64,000 nucleotides of DNA from Enterobacter asburiae (GCA_011754535.1 JAAQVN010000001.1:4588001-4652000), one strand, 5' to 3'; numbered from the stretch's first letter, positions 46,162 to 56,122 are shown. The notes: generated by a model from the sequence alone, not told the origin. Program-made: numbers and translations.

Positions 46162-47031
46162 CTAGAGAATATCGTTCAGCATTACGCCTACGCCAACGCG
46201 AGTCTGGTTAAAGTTGTAGTCGATCAGCGACTCGCCATAGCCGCTATACACCTGGGTATAGAGACGCACGTGCTTCGTCACCGGATAGCTTAAGCCCACT
46301 TCAGCACCGCCGTAGCCAGTGTTCCAGTTGTACTGGCCTTTCGCGCTCAGCACGGCGTCGCCTAACTGGTAGCCGACTTTGAGCTGGTAGTAGCCCATAT
46401 ATTTGGTAATGTCCGGGTTATCATCCGTGCTGCCGACCACGTACCATGGCTTCACTTCCACCATCCAGTTGCCGTTCTGCGCCATCAGGCGCGTATAGGC
46501 ACGGTTCCAGCTGCGTGAAGTAGGGTCAGACCGGCCGTTAGAGTCGTGATTAAAACCGACCTCAACGTCACGCAGCGTCCAGCCAGCAAATTCATAATCC
46601 GTTGCGAAGCCGAGGAAGAGCTGCGGCTCATAGTTGGTTTCACGGAACGGTGAGGATTCGCCGCTGTTAGAGAGCTGCCACCAGGATTTCTGCGTGTAAG
46701 AGGCACCGAGCACCGAGTTCGGCCCCAGAATACCGCGCCAGAACGGGAACGCGAGGCTGAGCTGGAACTTCACCTCATCCTTACGCGCATTATCAGACCA
46801 GTTATAAGAGCTTATCGCCTCTTTGTTGAGATCGCTGGTCTGGGTATAAATCACGTAGTTCGTGTCATACGGGTAGAGCGTGAACGGGTTGTCATGCTCC
46901 TGAAGCATATTGGCGATAATGCTGCCCTTAACGGCAGGCTTATCATGGACTTCTTTGATCGTCGCTTCCTGCGCATATGCTGTGAGGGGCAGCGCAACCG
47001 CCGCCAGTAACCAGGCCAGATACGTCCGCAT
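46162..47031 (-). CDS. pldA: PldA, outer-membrane phospholipase A1
   Basis: PldA (OMPLA) is a beta-barrel that removes phospholipids from the outer leaflet and is activated by dimerisation with calcium. It has 289 residues: a signal peptide (MRTYLAWLLAAVALPLTAYA) and the catalytic triad at His162, Ser164 and Asn176 of the precursor (mature 142, 144 and 156), in NHDSNGRSDPTSRSWNRAY. The start at 47031 follows AGGAGA. Confidence 0.97.
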   Translation of the reverse strand: MRTYLAWLLAAVALPLTAYAQEATIKEVHDKPAVKGSIIANMLQEHDNPFTLYPYDTNYVIYTQTSDLNKEAISSYNWSDNARKDEVKFQLSLAFPFWRGILGPNSVLGASYTQKSWWQLSNSGESSPFRETNYEPQLFLGFATDYEFAGWTLRDVEVGFNHDSNGRSDPTSRSWNRAYTRLMAQNGNWMVEVKPWYVVGSTDDNPDITKYMGYYQLKVGYQLGDAVLSAKGQYNWNTGYGGAEVGLSYPVTKHVRLYTQVYSGYGESLIDYNFNQTRVGVGVMLNDIL

Positions 47032-47193
47032 CGGTGGTGTTCTCCTGCAAAGAGTAAAATTACCTGAATAGTTATGAGGCGAACATTCTACAGACTTCTG
47101 CGATAACTGCTGCATCCTCGTTTCTGAAAGTGGAATTCCTTATTGCCGAGGCATAAAATCAACATTTCATTAACAATAAGGATGTGATGCCTC

Positions 47194-47661
47194 ATGTCAG
47201 CCATGCTTACCGCCGAAGAAGTGTTAAAACTCGTGGGCGAGATTTTTGTTTACCATATGCCGTTTAACCGTGCGCTGGGACTGGAGCTGGAGCGTTACGA
47301 GAAAGAGTTTGCCCAGTTAAGCTTCAACAACCAGCCGATGATGGTGGGTAACTGGGCGCAAAGTATTTTGCACGGCGGGGTGATTGCCTCCGCGCTGGAT
47401 GTGGCGGCAGGCCTGGTCTGCGTGGGCAGTACGCTGACCCGTCATGACACCATCAATGAAGACGAACTCCGCCAGCGTCTGGCGCGCATGGGCACTATCG
47501 ATCTGCGCGTCGACTATCTTCGCCCGGGCCGCGGAAATCGCTTCACCTGCACCAGCAGCCTGCTGCGCGCGGGGAATAAAGTTGCCGTGGCGCGTGTTGA
47601 ATTACACAACGAAGAACAGGTGTATATCGCCAGCGCAACCGCTACTTATATGGTGGGTTGA
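47194..47661 (+). CDS. yigI: YigI, acyl-CoA thioesterase of the hotdog family
   Basis: This 155-residue protein has a single hotdog domain with [14 protein letters not shown] (about 55-68), the conserved helix of PaaI-type thioesterases. E. coli YigI hydrolyses medium- and long-chain acyl-CoA and is linked to oleate growth. It is divergent from pldA and upstream of rarD, with 51 bases between. Confidence 0.9.
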   Translation: MSAMLTAEEVLKLVGEIFVYHMPFNRALGLELERYEKEFAQLSFNNQPMMVGNWAQSILHGGVIASALDVAAGLVCVGSTLTRHDTINEDELRQRLARMGTIDLRVDYLRPGRGNRFTCTSSLLRAGNKVAVARVELHNEEQVYIASATATYMVG

Positions 47662-47712
47662 GGCGGCAAAATCGGGTAAAATTGATTCACTTTTTTGTAA
47701 CGGATTTTCCCG

Positions 47713-48609
47713 ATGGATGCTAAACAGACGCGGCAGGGCGTTTTACTCGCCCTTGCCGCTTATTTTATTTGGGGTATCGCCCCGGCGTACTTCAAATTTA
47801 TCGCCTATGTACCGGCCGATGAGATCCTCACTCATCGCGTCATCTGGTCGTTCTTCTTTATGATCGCGCTGATGAGCATCAGCCGTCAGTGGTCCGGTGT
47901 TAAAACGCTGCTCAAAACCCCGAAAAAGGTCCTCCTGCTGGCGCTCTCTGCGGTGCTGATTGGCGGAAACTGGCTGCTGTTTATCTGGGCGGTGAATAAC
48001 CACCACATGCTTGAAGCAAGCCTCGGTTATTTTATTAACCCGCTGGTGAACATCGTGCTGGGGATGATTTTCCTCGGTGAGCGCTTCCGCCGGATGCAGT
48101 GGGTGGCAGTGATTCTGGCCTTCTGCGGCGTGCTGGTGCAGCTCTGGACGTTTGGCTCGCTGCCAGTTATCGCCCTCGGTCTGGCGTTCAGCTTTGCCTT
48201 CTACGGCCTGGTGCGTAAGAAGATTGCGGTGGAAGCCCAAACCGGGATGCTGTTTGAAACCCTGTGGCTACTGCCGGTGGCGGCGATTTATCTCTTCGGT
48301 ATCGCCGACAGCCCCACCAGCCATATGGGCAGCAACACGTGGTCGCTGAACCTGATGCTGATGGCGGCGGGTGTGGTGACCACCATTCCGCTGCTGTGCT
48401 TTACCGGTGCGGCGACGCGCCTGCGTCTCTCCACGCTGGGCTTCTTCCAGTACATTGGCCCGACGCTGATGTTCCTGCTGGCGGTGGTGTTTTACGGCGA
48501 AGTGCCGGGTGCGGATAAGATGGTGACGTTCGCCTTTATCTGGGTGGCACTGGCGATTTTCGTCGCGGATGCGATTTATACCCAACGCAGGGCGCGCAAA
48601 GGGCTGTGA
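47713..48609 (+). CDS. rarD: RarD, EamA-family permease
   Basis: This 298-residue membrane protein has about ten helices in two EamA repeats and the family motifs YFIWGIAPAYFK and GGNWLLFIWAVNN. The name derives from a chloramphenicol-sensitivity phenotype; its transported solute is not established. The C-terminus is basic. Confidence 0.92.
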   Translation: MDAKQTRQGVLLALAAYFIWGIAPAYFKFIAYVPADEILTHRVIWSFFFMIALMSISRQWSGVKTLLKTPKKVLLLALSAVLIGGNWLLFIWAVNNHHMLEASLGYFINPLVNIVLGMIFLGERFRRMQWVAVILAFCGVLVQLWTFGSLPVIALGLAFSFAFYGLVRKKIAVEAQTGMLFETLWLLPVAAIYLFGIADSPTSHMGSNTWSLNLMLMAAGVVTTIPLLCFTGAATRLRLSTLGFFQYIGPTLMFLLAVVFYGEVPGADKMVTFAFIWVALAIFVADAIYTQRRARKGL

Positions 48610-48614
48610 TGTTG

Positions 48615-48647
48615 CCCTCACCCTAACCCTCTCCCACAGGGAGAGGG
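48615..48647. repeat. Dispersed palindromic repeat, copy 2
   Basis: CCCTCACCCTAACCCTCTCC, a short loop and GGGAGAGGG lie just after rarD. The left half matches the copy at 9425. Confidence 0.75.
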
Positions 48648-48658
48648 AATTCGATCGT

Positions 48659-48686
48659 AGGGCGGGTAAGCGCAGCGCTACCCGCC
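48659..48686. repeat. Palindromic element downstream of corA
   Basis: GGCGGGTAAGCG-CA-GCGCTACCCGCC is a near-perfect inverted repeat ending 5 bases before the corA stop on the minus strand. It could terminate or stabilise corA mRNA. It is a different sequence from the repeat at 48615, so two element types are adjacent. yigF and yigG, found here in E. coli, are absent. Confidence 0.7.
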
Positions 48687-48691
48687 AAATT

Positions 48692-49642
48692 TTACAGCCA
48701 GTTACGACGCTTAAAGTAGAGATACGGCGCCAGCCCGGCGAGGATCATGAAGATAATCGCCCCCGGGTAGCCAAAGCTCCACTTCAGCTCAGGCATAAAC
48801 TCAAAGTTCATCCCATAGCTGGACGCCACCAGCGTCGGCGGCAGGAACACCACGGACACCACCGAGAAGATCTTAATGATGCGGTTCTGCTCGATGTTGA
48901 TAAAGCCCATCGCCGCCTGCATCAGGAAGTTAACCTTCTGGAACAGGGATTCGTTGTGCGGCAGCAGGGATTCGATATCGCGCAGGATCTCACGCGCCTG
49001 TTCCAGCTGACCGCCCGGCAGACGCGCCTTGCGTACCAGGAAGTTCAGCGCGCGCTGGGTATCCATCAGACACAAACGCACCTTCCAGCCGATATCCTCC
49101 AGCTCTGCCAGCGTTGACAACGCTTCATCGTACTCATCGCCCTGATGGCCTTCCATGATCACGCGGCTCAGCTTTTCCAGATCGCTGTAGATGTTTTCAA
49201 TTTCGTCCGCCAGCTGTTCAATTTTGGTCTCGAACAGATCGAGCAGCAGCTCGTAAGCGTTACCGTCCACCATCGCCTGGCTGCGGGCGCGCATGCGGTA
49301 GAGACGAAATGCCGGCAGCTCACGCTCGCGCAGAGTGAACAGACGACCGTCGCGAATGGTAAACGCCACGGTGGAGTTACCCGCGTGGTCTTCTGCATCT
49401 TCAAAGAAGAAGAAGGAGTGAATGTGCAGGCCGTCTTCATCTTCAAAGAAACGCGCGGAGGCTTCGATGTCTTCCAGTTCCGGGCGGGTTGCCAGGCTTT
49501 GCCCCAGCTCAGATTGTACGCGAAGGCGCTCATCGTCGTCCGGCTCGACCAGATCCACCCATACGGCATCAATGAGGGGCTGTGACTCTTCGGCTTCAAG
49601 CCGAGTCAGTCGGTTATTTTCGAGTTGAAATGCGCTCAACAT
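48692..49642 (-). CDS. corA: CorA, magnesium/cobalt channel
   Basis: CorA is the constitutive pentameric Mg2+ channel. It has 316 residues: a large N-terminal cytoplasmic domain with long helices, then two membrane helices, with the selectivity signature [10 protein letters not shown] (YGMNF, about 280). The start is the ATG at 49642 (MLSAFQLE) preceded by GGGAG; an in-frame start 16 codons upstream is rejected. A long leader with a small ORF precedes it. Confidence 0.97.
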   Translation of the reverse strand: MLSAFQLENNRLTRLEAEESQPLIDAVWVDLVEPDDDERLRVQSELGQSLATRPELEDIEASARFFEDEDGLHIHSFFFFEDAEDHAGNSTVAFTIRDGRLFTLRERELPAFRLYRMRARSQAMVDGNAYELLLDLFETKIEQLADEIENIYSDLEKLSRVIMEGHQGDEYDEALSTLAELEDIGWKVRLCLMDTQRALNFLVRKARLPGGQLEQAREILRDIESLLPHNESLFQKVNFLMQAAMGFINIEQNRIIKIFSVVSVVFLPPTLVASSYGMNFEFMPELKWSFGYPGAIIFMILAGLAPYLYFKRRNWL

Positions 49643-49998
49643 GACCGGGACTCCCAATGCAAAAAATATCGGACAGTTCGGTGGGCACACAGAAACAAAT
49701 TGGGTTTCAGACCATTAAACAGCCTGACTCAGCGCGACGGGAATAATGCAGTCGCTGACAACCACTAAGGCCATCAGCAAGAGGAGATAGCCTTAGGAGT
49801 TGTTCCTGGATGACAGGGAATTGAGCCAGTATCTACTGGGTGTGTCCAAGGCGAATGTCCTCTTAGCGTAATCGTGCGCGCATGTTACGCCAGCTATAAC
49901 TGTGGCGTCAACACGCAACGGAACGCTGAAGGGCATTAATTGACCTTCAACGTATAAGGCTAGCAGATTATTACAAAATAATGATATTTTTCTGAATG
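49643..49998 (-). promoter_or_regulatory. corA leader region
   Basis: This 356-bp region upstream of corA holds a 47-codon ORF, a stem-loop (49765-49771 with 49790-49796, CTAAGGC/GCCTTAG) whose 5' arm includes the ORF's stop codon, and a further 19-codon ATG frame (49715-49774). In Salmonella, translation of the leader ORF corL controls Rho-dependent termination before corA. The arrangement here fits that mechanism. Confidence 0.6.
49793..49936 (-). CDS. Candidate leader ORF of corA (corL-like)
   Basis: The ORF encodes 47 residues, starting MPFSVPLRVDATVIAGVTCA and ending SLSSRNNS, with GAAGG 7 bases upstream of its ATG. It has no membrane segment and I recognise no domain. Its stop TAA lies within one arm of the leader stem-loop, so terminating ribosomes would open that stem. 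Position and layout suggest the corL role known from Salmonella; sequence identity is unchecked. Confidence 0.5.
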   Translation of the reverse strand: MPFSVPLRVDATVIAGVTCAHDYAKRTFALDTPSRYWLNSLSSRNNS

Positions 49999-52161
49999 TT
50001 AGACTGTTTCCAGCTTCGCATAGGCCGCCACCAGCCATTTAATCCCCTGTCCCTGGAACGCGACCTGCAGGCGGCTGTGCTCGCCGCTGCCTTCCAGATT
50101 CACAATGGTGCCTTCGCCAAACTTCGAATGGCGCACGCGCTGGCCAAGCTTATAACCGGTGTCGGTTTCAGAGATCGGCGACCCCATGCGCGGATGGCTA
50201 ACCGGGCGGCTGATGCTGGCGCGCAGACGCACCTCCTCCACGCACTCCTCCGGCAGTTCGCCGATAAAGCGCGACGGACGGTGATAGACCTCTTTACCGT
50301 ACAGGCGGCGGGTTTCCGCGTAGGTTAGCGTTAGCTTTTGCATCGCACGCGTCACGCCCACGTAGGCCAGTCGACGTTCCTCTTCCAGACGCCCGCCTTC
50401 ATCCAGCGACATCTGGCTCGGGAACATTCCTTCCTCCATCCCGACGATGAACACCTGCGGGAACTCCAGGCCTTTGGCGGAGTGCAGGGTCATCAGCTGA
50501 ACCGCATCCTGCCAGGTGTCCGCCTGCCCTTCACCCGCTTCCAGCGCGGCGTGGGAGAGGAACGCCTGCAGCGGCATCAGATCTTCGTCTTCTTCGTTGT
50601 AGCTGAACTGGCGCGTTGCCGTGACCAGTTCCTCTAAGTTCTCAATACGGGTCTGGCCCTTCTCGCCTTTTTCCTGCTCGTACATGGTGCGCAGGCCGGA
50701 GTCTTTAATCACCCGGTCGGTCTGCACGTGCAGCGGCATGTCGGCGGTTTCCTGCGCCAGAGCATCAATTAATTCCAGGAAGCGCTGCAATGCGCTGGCG
50801 GCACGTCCGGCGAGGGCTTTTTCCTGGAGCAGCTCGCGGCACGCCTGCCACAGCGTCAGCTGGCGATCGCGCGAGGCCTGACGCACTACGTCCAGCGTAC
50901 GGTCGCCAATGCCGCGCGTCGGCGTATTGACGACGCGCTCAAACGCCGCGTCGTCGTTGCGGTTAGCGATCAGGCGCAGGTATGAGAGCGCATCTTTGAT
51001 TTCCTGACGCTCGAAGAAGCGCATGCCGCCGTAAATGCGGTAAGGCATGCTCACTTGCAGCAGCGCCTCTTCCAGCACGCGCGACTGGGCGTTGCTGCGG
51101 TAGAGAATAGCGCACTGCTCCAGCGCGCCGCCGTTGTCCTGCCAGGTTTTGATGCGGTTCACCACGAAGCGGGCTTCGTCGAGCTCGTTGAAGGCGCAGT
51201 AAATCGAAATCGGTTCGCCGTCGACGCCGTCGGTCCACAGCTTTTTCCCCAGACGCCCGTTATTGTTCTCAATCAGGGCGTTGGCCGCGCTCAGGATGTT
51301 GCTGGTTGAGCGGTAGTTCTGCTCCAGACGAATGGTTTCCGCGCCGGGGAAATCGTTGAGGAAGCGCTGGATGTTCTCCACCTGCGCCCCGCGCCAGCCG
51401 TAGATCGACTGGTCGTCATCGCCCACGATCATCACCTTGCCGGTATCCCCCGCCAGCAGGCGGATCCACGCGTACTGGATGTTGTTGGTATCCTGGAATT
51501 CGTCCACCAGGATATTGGTGAAGCGTTCGCGGTAGTGCTGCAGGATGTGCGGCTTGTTGAGCCACAGCTCGTGGGCGCGCAGCAGCAGCTCGGCGAAATC
51601 CACCAGGCCGGCGCGATCGCACGCTTCCTGGTAGGCCTTGTAGACGTTCTGCCAGGTCTGCTCGACCGGGTTGCCGAAGCTCTGAATGTGGTGCGGGCGC
51701 AGCCCCTCGTCCTTCTGGCCGTTGATGTACCACATCGCCTGACGCGGCGGCCACTGCTTCTCGTCGAGATTCATCGCCTTGATCAGGCGCTTCAGCAGAC
51801 GGAGCTGATCTTCGCTGTCGAGGATCTGGAAATCCTGCGGCAGATTGGCGTCCATATGGTGCGCGCGCAGCAGGCGGTGCGCCAGGCCGTGGAAGGTACC
51901 AACCCACATGCCGCCCTGGCTGGTGCCCATCAGTTGGGCGATGCGGTGGCGCATCTCCGCCGCCGCCTTGTTGGTAAACGTGACCGCCATGATGGAGTAC
52001 GGCGAGCAGTTCTCCACGCTCTGCAGCCAGGCGATGCGGTGAACCAGCACGCGCGTCTTACCACTGCCCGCCCCAGCCAGAACCAGCAGGTTGGTGCGCG
52101 AGGCGGCAACCGCGTCACGCTGTTTGTCATTAAGGCTGTCGAGCAGGTAAGAAACGTCCAT
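49999..52161 (-). CDS. uvrD: UvrD, DNA helicase II
   Basis: UvrD is the SF1A 3'-5' helicase of methyl-directed mismatch repair and nucleotide excision repair, and it removes RecA filaments. It has 720 residues. Walker A is GAGSGKTR (about 29-36), with DEFQDTN, GDDDQSIYGWRGA, RLEQNYRS and VGVTRAM motifs, then a C-terminal RNA-polymerase-binding domain. The ATG at 52161 (MDVSYLL) was chosen, ten codons into the longest frame. A consensus LexA box lies upstream. Confidence 0.98.
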   Translation of the reverse strand: MDVSYLLDSLNDKQRDAVAASRTNLLVLAGAGSGKTRVLVHRIAWLQSVENCSPYSIMAVTFTNKAAAEMRHRIAQLMGTSQGGMWVGTFHGLAHRLLRAHHMDANLPQDFQILDSEDQLRLLKRLIKAMNLDEKQWPPRQAMWYINGQKDEGLRPHHIQSFGNPVEQTWQNVYKAYQEACDRAGLVDFAELLLRAHELWLNKPHILQHYRERFTNILVDEFQDTNNIQYAWIRLLAGDTGKVMIVGDDDQSIYGWRGAQVENIQRFLNDFPGAETIRLEQNYRSTSNILSAANALIENNNGRLGKKLWTDGVDGEPISIYCAFNELDEARFVVNRIKTWQDNGGALEQCAILYRSNAQSRVLEEALLQVSMPYRIYGGMRFFERQEIKDALSYLRLIANRNDDAAFERVVNTPTRGIGDRTLDVVRQASRDRQLTLWQACRELLQEKALAGRAASALQRFLELIDALAQETADMPLHVQTDRVIKDSGLRTMYEQEKGEKGQTRIENLEELVTATRQFSYNEEDEDLMPLQAFLSHAALEAGEGQADTWQDAVQLMTLHSAKGLEFPQVFIVGMEEGMFPSQMSLDEGGRLEEERRLAYVGVTRAMQKLTLTYAETRRLYGKEVYHRPSRFIGELPEECVEEVRLRASISRPVSHPRMGSPISETDTGYKLGQRVRHSKFGEGTIVNLEGSGEHSRLQVAFQGQGIKWLVAAYAKLETV

Positions 52162-52212
52162 TGGCACCGTCACGTCATGTCGGGCAGGCAACTGTTTCCA
52201 TTCGCCAAAACC

Positions 52213-52228
52213 CTGTTAATTTATACAG
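52213..52228. promoter_or_regulatory. LexA (SOS) box of uvrD
   Basis: CTGTTAATTTATACAG has both consensus half-sites (CTGT-N8-ACAG). It lies 52 bases upstream of the uvrD start and predicts SOS induction as in E. coli. Confidence 0.92.
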
Positions 52229-52240
52229 AACAATTGATGA

Positions 52241-52957
52241 TTATATCAGCGTCGTGAGGGATGCCAACCGCGAAATTTCCACGTGCGGCAGAAGACGGCT
52301 GTCGGTTGCGGTCATCAGCTCCGCATTTTCTGGCCTGATCCAGCAGGCCTGCATCCCGCAGCGGATGGCGCCGGCCACGTCCGTGGTCAGGTCATCCCCC
52401 ACGTGCAGGATCTCACCCAGCGGCAGGTTAAGTTTATCTGCCGCCAGATGGTACATGTCACTGAACGGCTTCGCGCGCCCGTGCGGACCCGCGCGCAGCA
52501 CGAACTCAAAGTAATCGCTGAGGCCAAACAGCTCCGGCTGGGCATTACCGTTGGTAATGGCCACCAGCGGCCACTTTTCGGCAAGCGTCGCCAGCGTGTC
52601 GTGGGTCTCCTGCGGCACGTCGATACGGCTGCGCCATTTGGCGAAGTTTTCCATTGCCGCTTCAGCACCGATGGCCGCATCCTGCGCGCTCAGGCCAGCG
52701 TTGAGCATCGCCTGCTCAACCGCACGGCGACGCCATTCGGTCACGTCATGGTAAATGTCCGGTTCGGTCTCCCGCAGGGACTGGCGCAGCTTCTGGAAAT
52801 CCTTGTTCTGCATCGCTTTCAGCGCGGGGTGGTAGTTCTGTACAAACGCCAGCGACTCCTGCTCGGTACGCAGGATCACCTCGCGGTTGTCATAAAGGGT
52901 GTCATCAAGATCAAACGTCAGGGCTGAGATCTGTCCGAGTGGGCGGTAAAAACGCAT
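52241..52957 (-). CDS. yigB: YigB, HAD-family flavin-mononucleotide/riboflavin-pathway phosphatase
   Basis: This HAD hydrolase of 238 residues, with motif [10 protein letters not shown] (about 16-24), NGN and GDDLTTDV, matches E. coli YigB, one of the phosphatases that dephosphorylate 5-amino-6-(5-phospho-D-ribitylamino)uracil and FMN. The start overlaps the xerC stop by 1 base (TAATG). It closes the dapF-yigA-xerC-yigB operon. Confidence 0.93.
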   Translation of the reverse strand: MRFYRPLGQISALTFDLDDTLYDNREVILRTEQESLAFVQNYHPALKAMQNKDFQKLRQSLRETEPDIYHDVTEWRRRAVEQAMLNAGLSAQDAAIGAEAAMENFAKWRSRIDVPQETHDTLATLAEKWPLVAITNGNAQPELFGLSDYFEFVLRAGPHGRAKPFSDMYHLAADKLNLPLGEILHVGDDLTTDVAGAIRCGMQACWIRPENAELMTATDSRLLPHVEISRLASLTTLI

Positions 52958-53859
52958 TATTTCCCCCGTTTGGCGCGTGGATGCGCCGCGTCATACACCG
53001 AGGCAAGGTGTTGGAAGTCTAAGTGGGTGTAGATTTGAGTGGTCGACAGATTCGCGTGGCCAAGCAGTTCCTGCACGCCGCGCAGATCGCCGCTCGATTC
53101 CAGCATGTGTGTCGCAAAGGAGTGGCGCAGCTTGTGCGGGTGAACGTGGCTGTTCAGCCCCTGCTTAATGCCCCACTCCGCAAAGCGCTTCTGCACGTTA
53201 CGCGCCGAGATCCGCTTGCCGAGCTTCGATAAAAACAGCGCATCTTCTTCCGCGCCAAACAGCCCGCGTAGATCCAGCCAGTGCTCAATCCAGGAGACCG
53301 CATTGCGGCCAATCGGCAGGCGGCGCTCTTTGCTGCCCTTGCCCATCACCCACACTTCGCCGGTGTCGAGATCGAGATGCTTTAAGTCGAGGTTCACCAG
53401 TTCAGACAGACGCAGGCCTGCGCCGTACATCACCTCCAGCATCGCGCGGTCGCGCACGGCGAGCGGATCGTTAAGATCGATATCCAGCAGGCGGTTTACG
53501 TCGTCGACGTCGATATTTTTCGGCAGATGGCGCGGAGCTTTCGGCGTGGCGATCCCTTTCGCCGGGTTGGCTTTCAGGCCGCCCTGGCTGACCAGCCAGT
53601 CGAAGAAACTGCGCAGCGCGGAGAGCCGGAGCGCCAGGCTTGCCGGACTGAGATTTTTTTTTCGGCTACGCACGACGAACCCGCGTACCGTGGCAGCATC
53701 ACATTGTTGCCAGCTTTTCAGGCCGATTTCGTCGGCAATCTGCATGATGGCATCAAGCTGACGCTGATAGTTGAGCAGCGTGACAGGGCTGAGCTGACGC
53801 TCAACGCCCAGATAGCGCAGAAAGCGCGAGACGTCAGTGGCGAGCAGTCCGTCCGTCAT
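52957..53859 (-). CDS. xerC: XerC, tyrosine recombinase for chromosome dimer resolution
   Basis: XerC acts with XerD at dif to resolve chromosome dimers under FtsK control. It has 300 residues. The N-terminal SAM-like domain covers about 1-100. The catalytic set is intact: Arg150 (GAGLRLSEL), Lys174 (GKGSKER), His242 and Arg245 (HPHKLRHSF), His268 (LGHAN) and Tyr277 (IYTHLDF). It overlaps yigA and yigB. Confidence 0.97.
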   Translation of the reverse strand: MTDGLLATDVSRFLRYLGVERQLSPVTLLNYQRQLDAIMQIADEIGLKSWQQCDAATVRGFVVRSRKKNLSPASLALRLSALRSFFDWLVSQGGLKANPAKGIATPKAPRHLPKNIDVDDVNRLLDIDLNDPLAVRDRAMLEVMYGAGLRLSELVNLDLKHLDLDTGEVWVMGKGSKERRLPIGRNAVSWIEHWLDLRGLFGAEEDALFLSKLGKRISARNVQKRFAEWGIKQGLNSHVHPHKLRHSFATHMLESSGDLRGVQELLGHANLSTTQIYTHLDFQHLASVYDAAHPRAKRGK

Positions 53860-54563
53860 ACGCGTTCAATCCAGCGCTCCAGCAGCTCGGGCAGCATCAG
53901 GGCGATCTCCTGCAGCAGGTGCGTGGCTTGCCCCTGCTCGTAGTGGTGCGCGTCGCGGCTGGTAAATAATATTACCCCCAGGTCACCATCGCGCCCCATC
54001 AGCGACATTGCCACCGAGCCAATCGCTTTGGCTTCCGGTAACACCACCAACAGCTCTGGCCCGTTAAGCGGCCCCAGATAGTGATGCTCATGGCCCAGGC
54101 GCTGAATGCGCAGCGGCTCAAACGCCTGACGGCTGAGCGCCAGATGGGTGAATCCCGACGGTGCGCCAATGCGCCAGCGGTCAGGGAACAGACGAATCGT
54201 TGCGCCTGCCAACCCCAACTCCCGGGCCCATCGGTGGAAGCGGCTGAGGAACTCGTCAAGGCTGTGCGCCGACGCCAGACGCGCCTGAAGATGCAGCAGA
54301 CGATAGAACAGGCTTTCGTTGGTGCTGGCCTGCTCCATCAGCAGCGTCATGTTCTCTTCAAGCTGATTGATGTGGTTGCGCGAGCGCGCCATGTGCCATT
54401 CGACCAGCGACACGGTCCCGCGAACCGGATGCGGCACGCGCATCTGTTCGACGACGCGCGCATTGCGAATAAAAAACTCAGGATTGTTCAGCAGATAATC
54501 AACAACAGCGCTGTCGTCCAGTTCCGTCACTGTTTCCTGCAGTTCTTCCCCTGGTTGTTTCAT
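53856..54563 (-). CDS. yigA: YigA, DUF484 protein
   Basis: This 235-residue protein has an N-terminal helix-rich segment (about 15-70, [15 protein letters not shown]) and a C-terminal GAF-like domain. Its role is unknown; it is consistently encoded between dapF and xerC in Enterobacteriaceae. It overlaps both neighbours by 4 bases (ATGA). Confidence 0.88.
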   Translation of the reverse strand: MKQPGEELQETVTELDDSAVVDYLLNNPEFFIRNARVVEQMRVPHPVRGTVSLVEWHMARSRNHINQLEENMTLLMEQASTNESLFYRLLHLQARLASAHSLDEFLSRFHRWARELGLAGATIRLFPDRWRIGAPSGFTHLALSRQAFEPLRIQRLGHEHHYLGPLNGPELLVVLPEAKAIGSVAMSLMGRDGDLGVILFTSRDAHHYEQGQATHLLQEIALMLPELLERWIERV

Positions 54564-55384
54564 AGATGGATAAACCCGTCATAAACATGTGTCGCCGGGC
54601 CCGTCATATACAGTGGATGACCCGGTCCTTTCCAGGCGATATCAAGCCGACCGCCCGGTAATTCCACGCGAACCTCTTCTGCCAGTAACCCCTGAGAGAT
54701 CCCGACGGCGACGGCCGCACAGGCACCGCTTCCGCAGGCCTGAGTCTCGCCCGCGCCGCGCTCGTACACCCGCAGGCGGATGTGCTCACGCTTCACCACC
54801 TGCATAAAGCCGATGTTCGCGCGCTCCGGGAACCGCTCGTGGCTTTCCAGCACCGGACCGAGCGTTTCGACCGCAGCAGTTTCCACGTCATCCACCTGAA
54901 TCACGCAGTGCGGGTTACCCATCGAAACGACGCCGCACAATACTGTCTGCTCGGCCGCACGCATAATATAGGTCTTTTCCGCTTTGTTTGCGCGAAACGG
55001 CACGGCGGAAGGCTCGAAATTAGGCTCGCCCATATTCACGCGCACCAGCTCGTCGTCGGTGACGCTGAGCACCATGCGGCCGTTGGCGGTGCTGACCCGA
55101 ATATCGCGCTTGTTGGTCAGCCCTTTCAGGCGGACAAAGCGGGCAAAACAGCGCGCGCCGTTGCCGCACTGGTTAACCTCGCTACCGTCCGCGTTAAAAA
55201 TACGGTAGTGGAAATCGAGGTCGGGATCGTAGGGCGGCTCAACCACCAGCAGCTGATCGAACCCCACGCCCACGTGCCGATCCGCCAGTCGACGGATCAG
55301 CTCCGGGGAGAAAAACACATTCTGCGTTACCGCGTCGACGACCATAAAATCGTTGCCAAGGCCATGCATTTTAGAGAACTGCAT
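54560..55384 (-). CDS. dapF: DapF, diaminopimelate epimerase
   Basis: DapF converts LL- to meso-diaminopimelate for lysine and peptidoglycan. It has 274 residues. The two catalytic cysteines are Cys73 ([10 protein letters not shown]) and Cys217 ([11 protein letters not shown]). The start is the ATG at 55384 (MQFSKMHG), with GGAG 6 bases upstream; two in-frame ATG codons further up are less well placed. Confidence 0.98.
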   Translation of the reverse strand: MQFSKMHGLGNDFMVVDAVTQNVFFSPELIRRLADRHVGVGFDQLLVVEPPYDPDLDFHYRIFNADGSEVNQCGNGARCFARFVRLKGLTNKRDIRVSTANGRMVLSVTDDELVRVNMGEPNFEPSAVPFRANKAEKTYIMRAAEQTVLCGVVSMGNPHCVIQVDDVETAAVETLGPVLESHERFPERANIGFMQVVKREHIRLRVYERGAGETQACGSGACAAVAVGISQGLLAEEVRVELPGGRLDIAWKGPGHPLYMTGPATHVYDGFIHL

Positions 55385-55419
55385 CATTTGCTCCATTGCG
55401 CGGGTACAGAACGTTGTCG

Positions 55420-55623
55420 TCAGAGGTTAACCTGAGTTGGGCCACCGTTGTCGCCACGATCGTTAGTCTTTGGCGTGGAAGACTCGATGCCGCTGTTAAC
55501 AGGTTTTGTCGGCGGCGGCGCGGTTTTATCCGCAGGTGGAAAGTAGAGTGGTCCCTTCAGTCCGCAGCCGGTCAGGCTAAACAGCGTGATGAGAACGGCA
55601 AGCGTTCGGAAAGCGTTTTTCAT
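55420..55623 (-). CDS. lptM: LptM (YifL), small outer-membrane lipoprotein
   Basis: This 67-residue lipoprotein has a signal peptide [20 protein letters not shown] with the lipobox LTGC (Cys20). The mature part starts [11 protein letters not shown] and is Pro/Thr-rich. LptM joins the LptDE lipopolysaccharide translocon and aids LptD disulphide maturation in E. coli. It lies 35 bases upstream of dapF in the same transcript. Confidence 0.92.
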   Translation of the reverse strand: MKNAFRTLAVLITLFSLTGCGLKGPLYFPPADKTAPPPTKPVNSGIESSTPKTNDRGDNGGPTQVNL

Positions 55624-55758
55624 TATAAAGTTGCCCGTAAGTTCAAATCTGTTTCTATCATCGCAGGAGAAGACACAAAAGCAAGAGTTTGCCGCTTTCC
55701 TGCAACGGGAATTATTTAGCGTTATACTGCCGCCATCACGAAAAACAGGAACAAAACC

Positions 55759-56079
55759 ATGAACGACAGTGAATTCCATCGCCTTGCCGACACCCTGTGG
55801 ATGACCATCGAAGAACGTATCGACGACTGGGACGGCGACAGCGATATCGATTGTGAAATCAACGGTGGCATTCTGACCCTGAGCTTCGAAAACGGCAGCA
55901 AAATTATTATTAACCGCCAGGAGCCGCTTCACCAGGTGTGGCTGGCGGCCAAACAGGGCGGCTATCACTTTGATCTGAAGGGTGACGAGTGGGTTTGCGA
56001 CCGCAGCGGCGAAACGTTCTGGGATCTTCTTGAACAGGCGGCGACCGCGCAGGCGGGTGAGGATGTAAGTTTCAGGTAG
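55759..56079 (+). CDS. cyaY: CyaY, bacterial frataxin
   Basis: CyaY is an iron-binding frataxin that modulates IscS-dependent Fe-S cluster assembly. It has 106 residues. The acidic first helix ([21 protein letters not shown]) and the sheet [15 protein letters not shown] are typical. It is transcribed from between lptM and itself, and converges on cyaA across a REP element. Confidence 0.97.
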   Translation: MNDSEFHRLADTLWMTIEERIDDWDGDSDIDCEINGGILTLSFENGSKIIINRQEPLHQVWLAAKQGGYHFDLKGDEWVCDRSGETFWDLLEQAATAQAGEDVSFR

Positions 56080-56086
56080 TTTTGTT

Positions 56087-56114
56087 GCCCGGTAAGGCGT
56101 AGCCGCCACCGGGC
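56087..56114. repeat. REP palindrome between cyaY and cyaA
   Basis: GCCCGGT-aaggcgtagccgcc-ACCGGGC lies between the two convergent stop codons. It is identical, in inverted orientation, to the element after metE at 36769-36796. Confidence 0.8.
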
Positions 56115-56122
56115 GAAAAGCC

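Noticed and set aside
49937-50038. Longer 81-codon version of the corA leader ORF reaching into uvrD
   Set aside because: The extension overlaps the end of uvrD on the same strand; the internal ATG at 49936 has a better ribosome-binding site.
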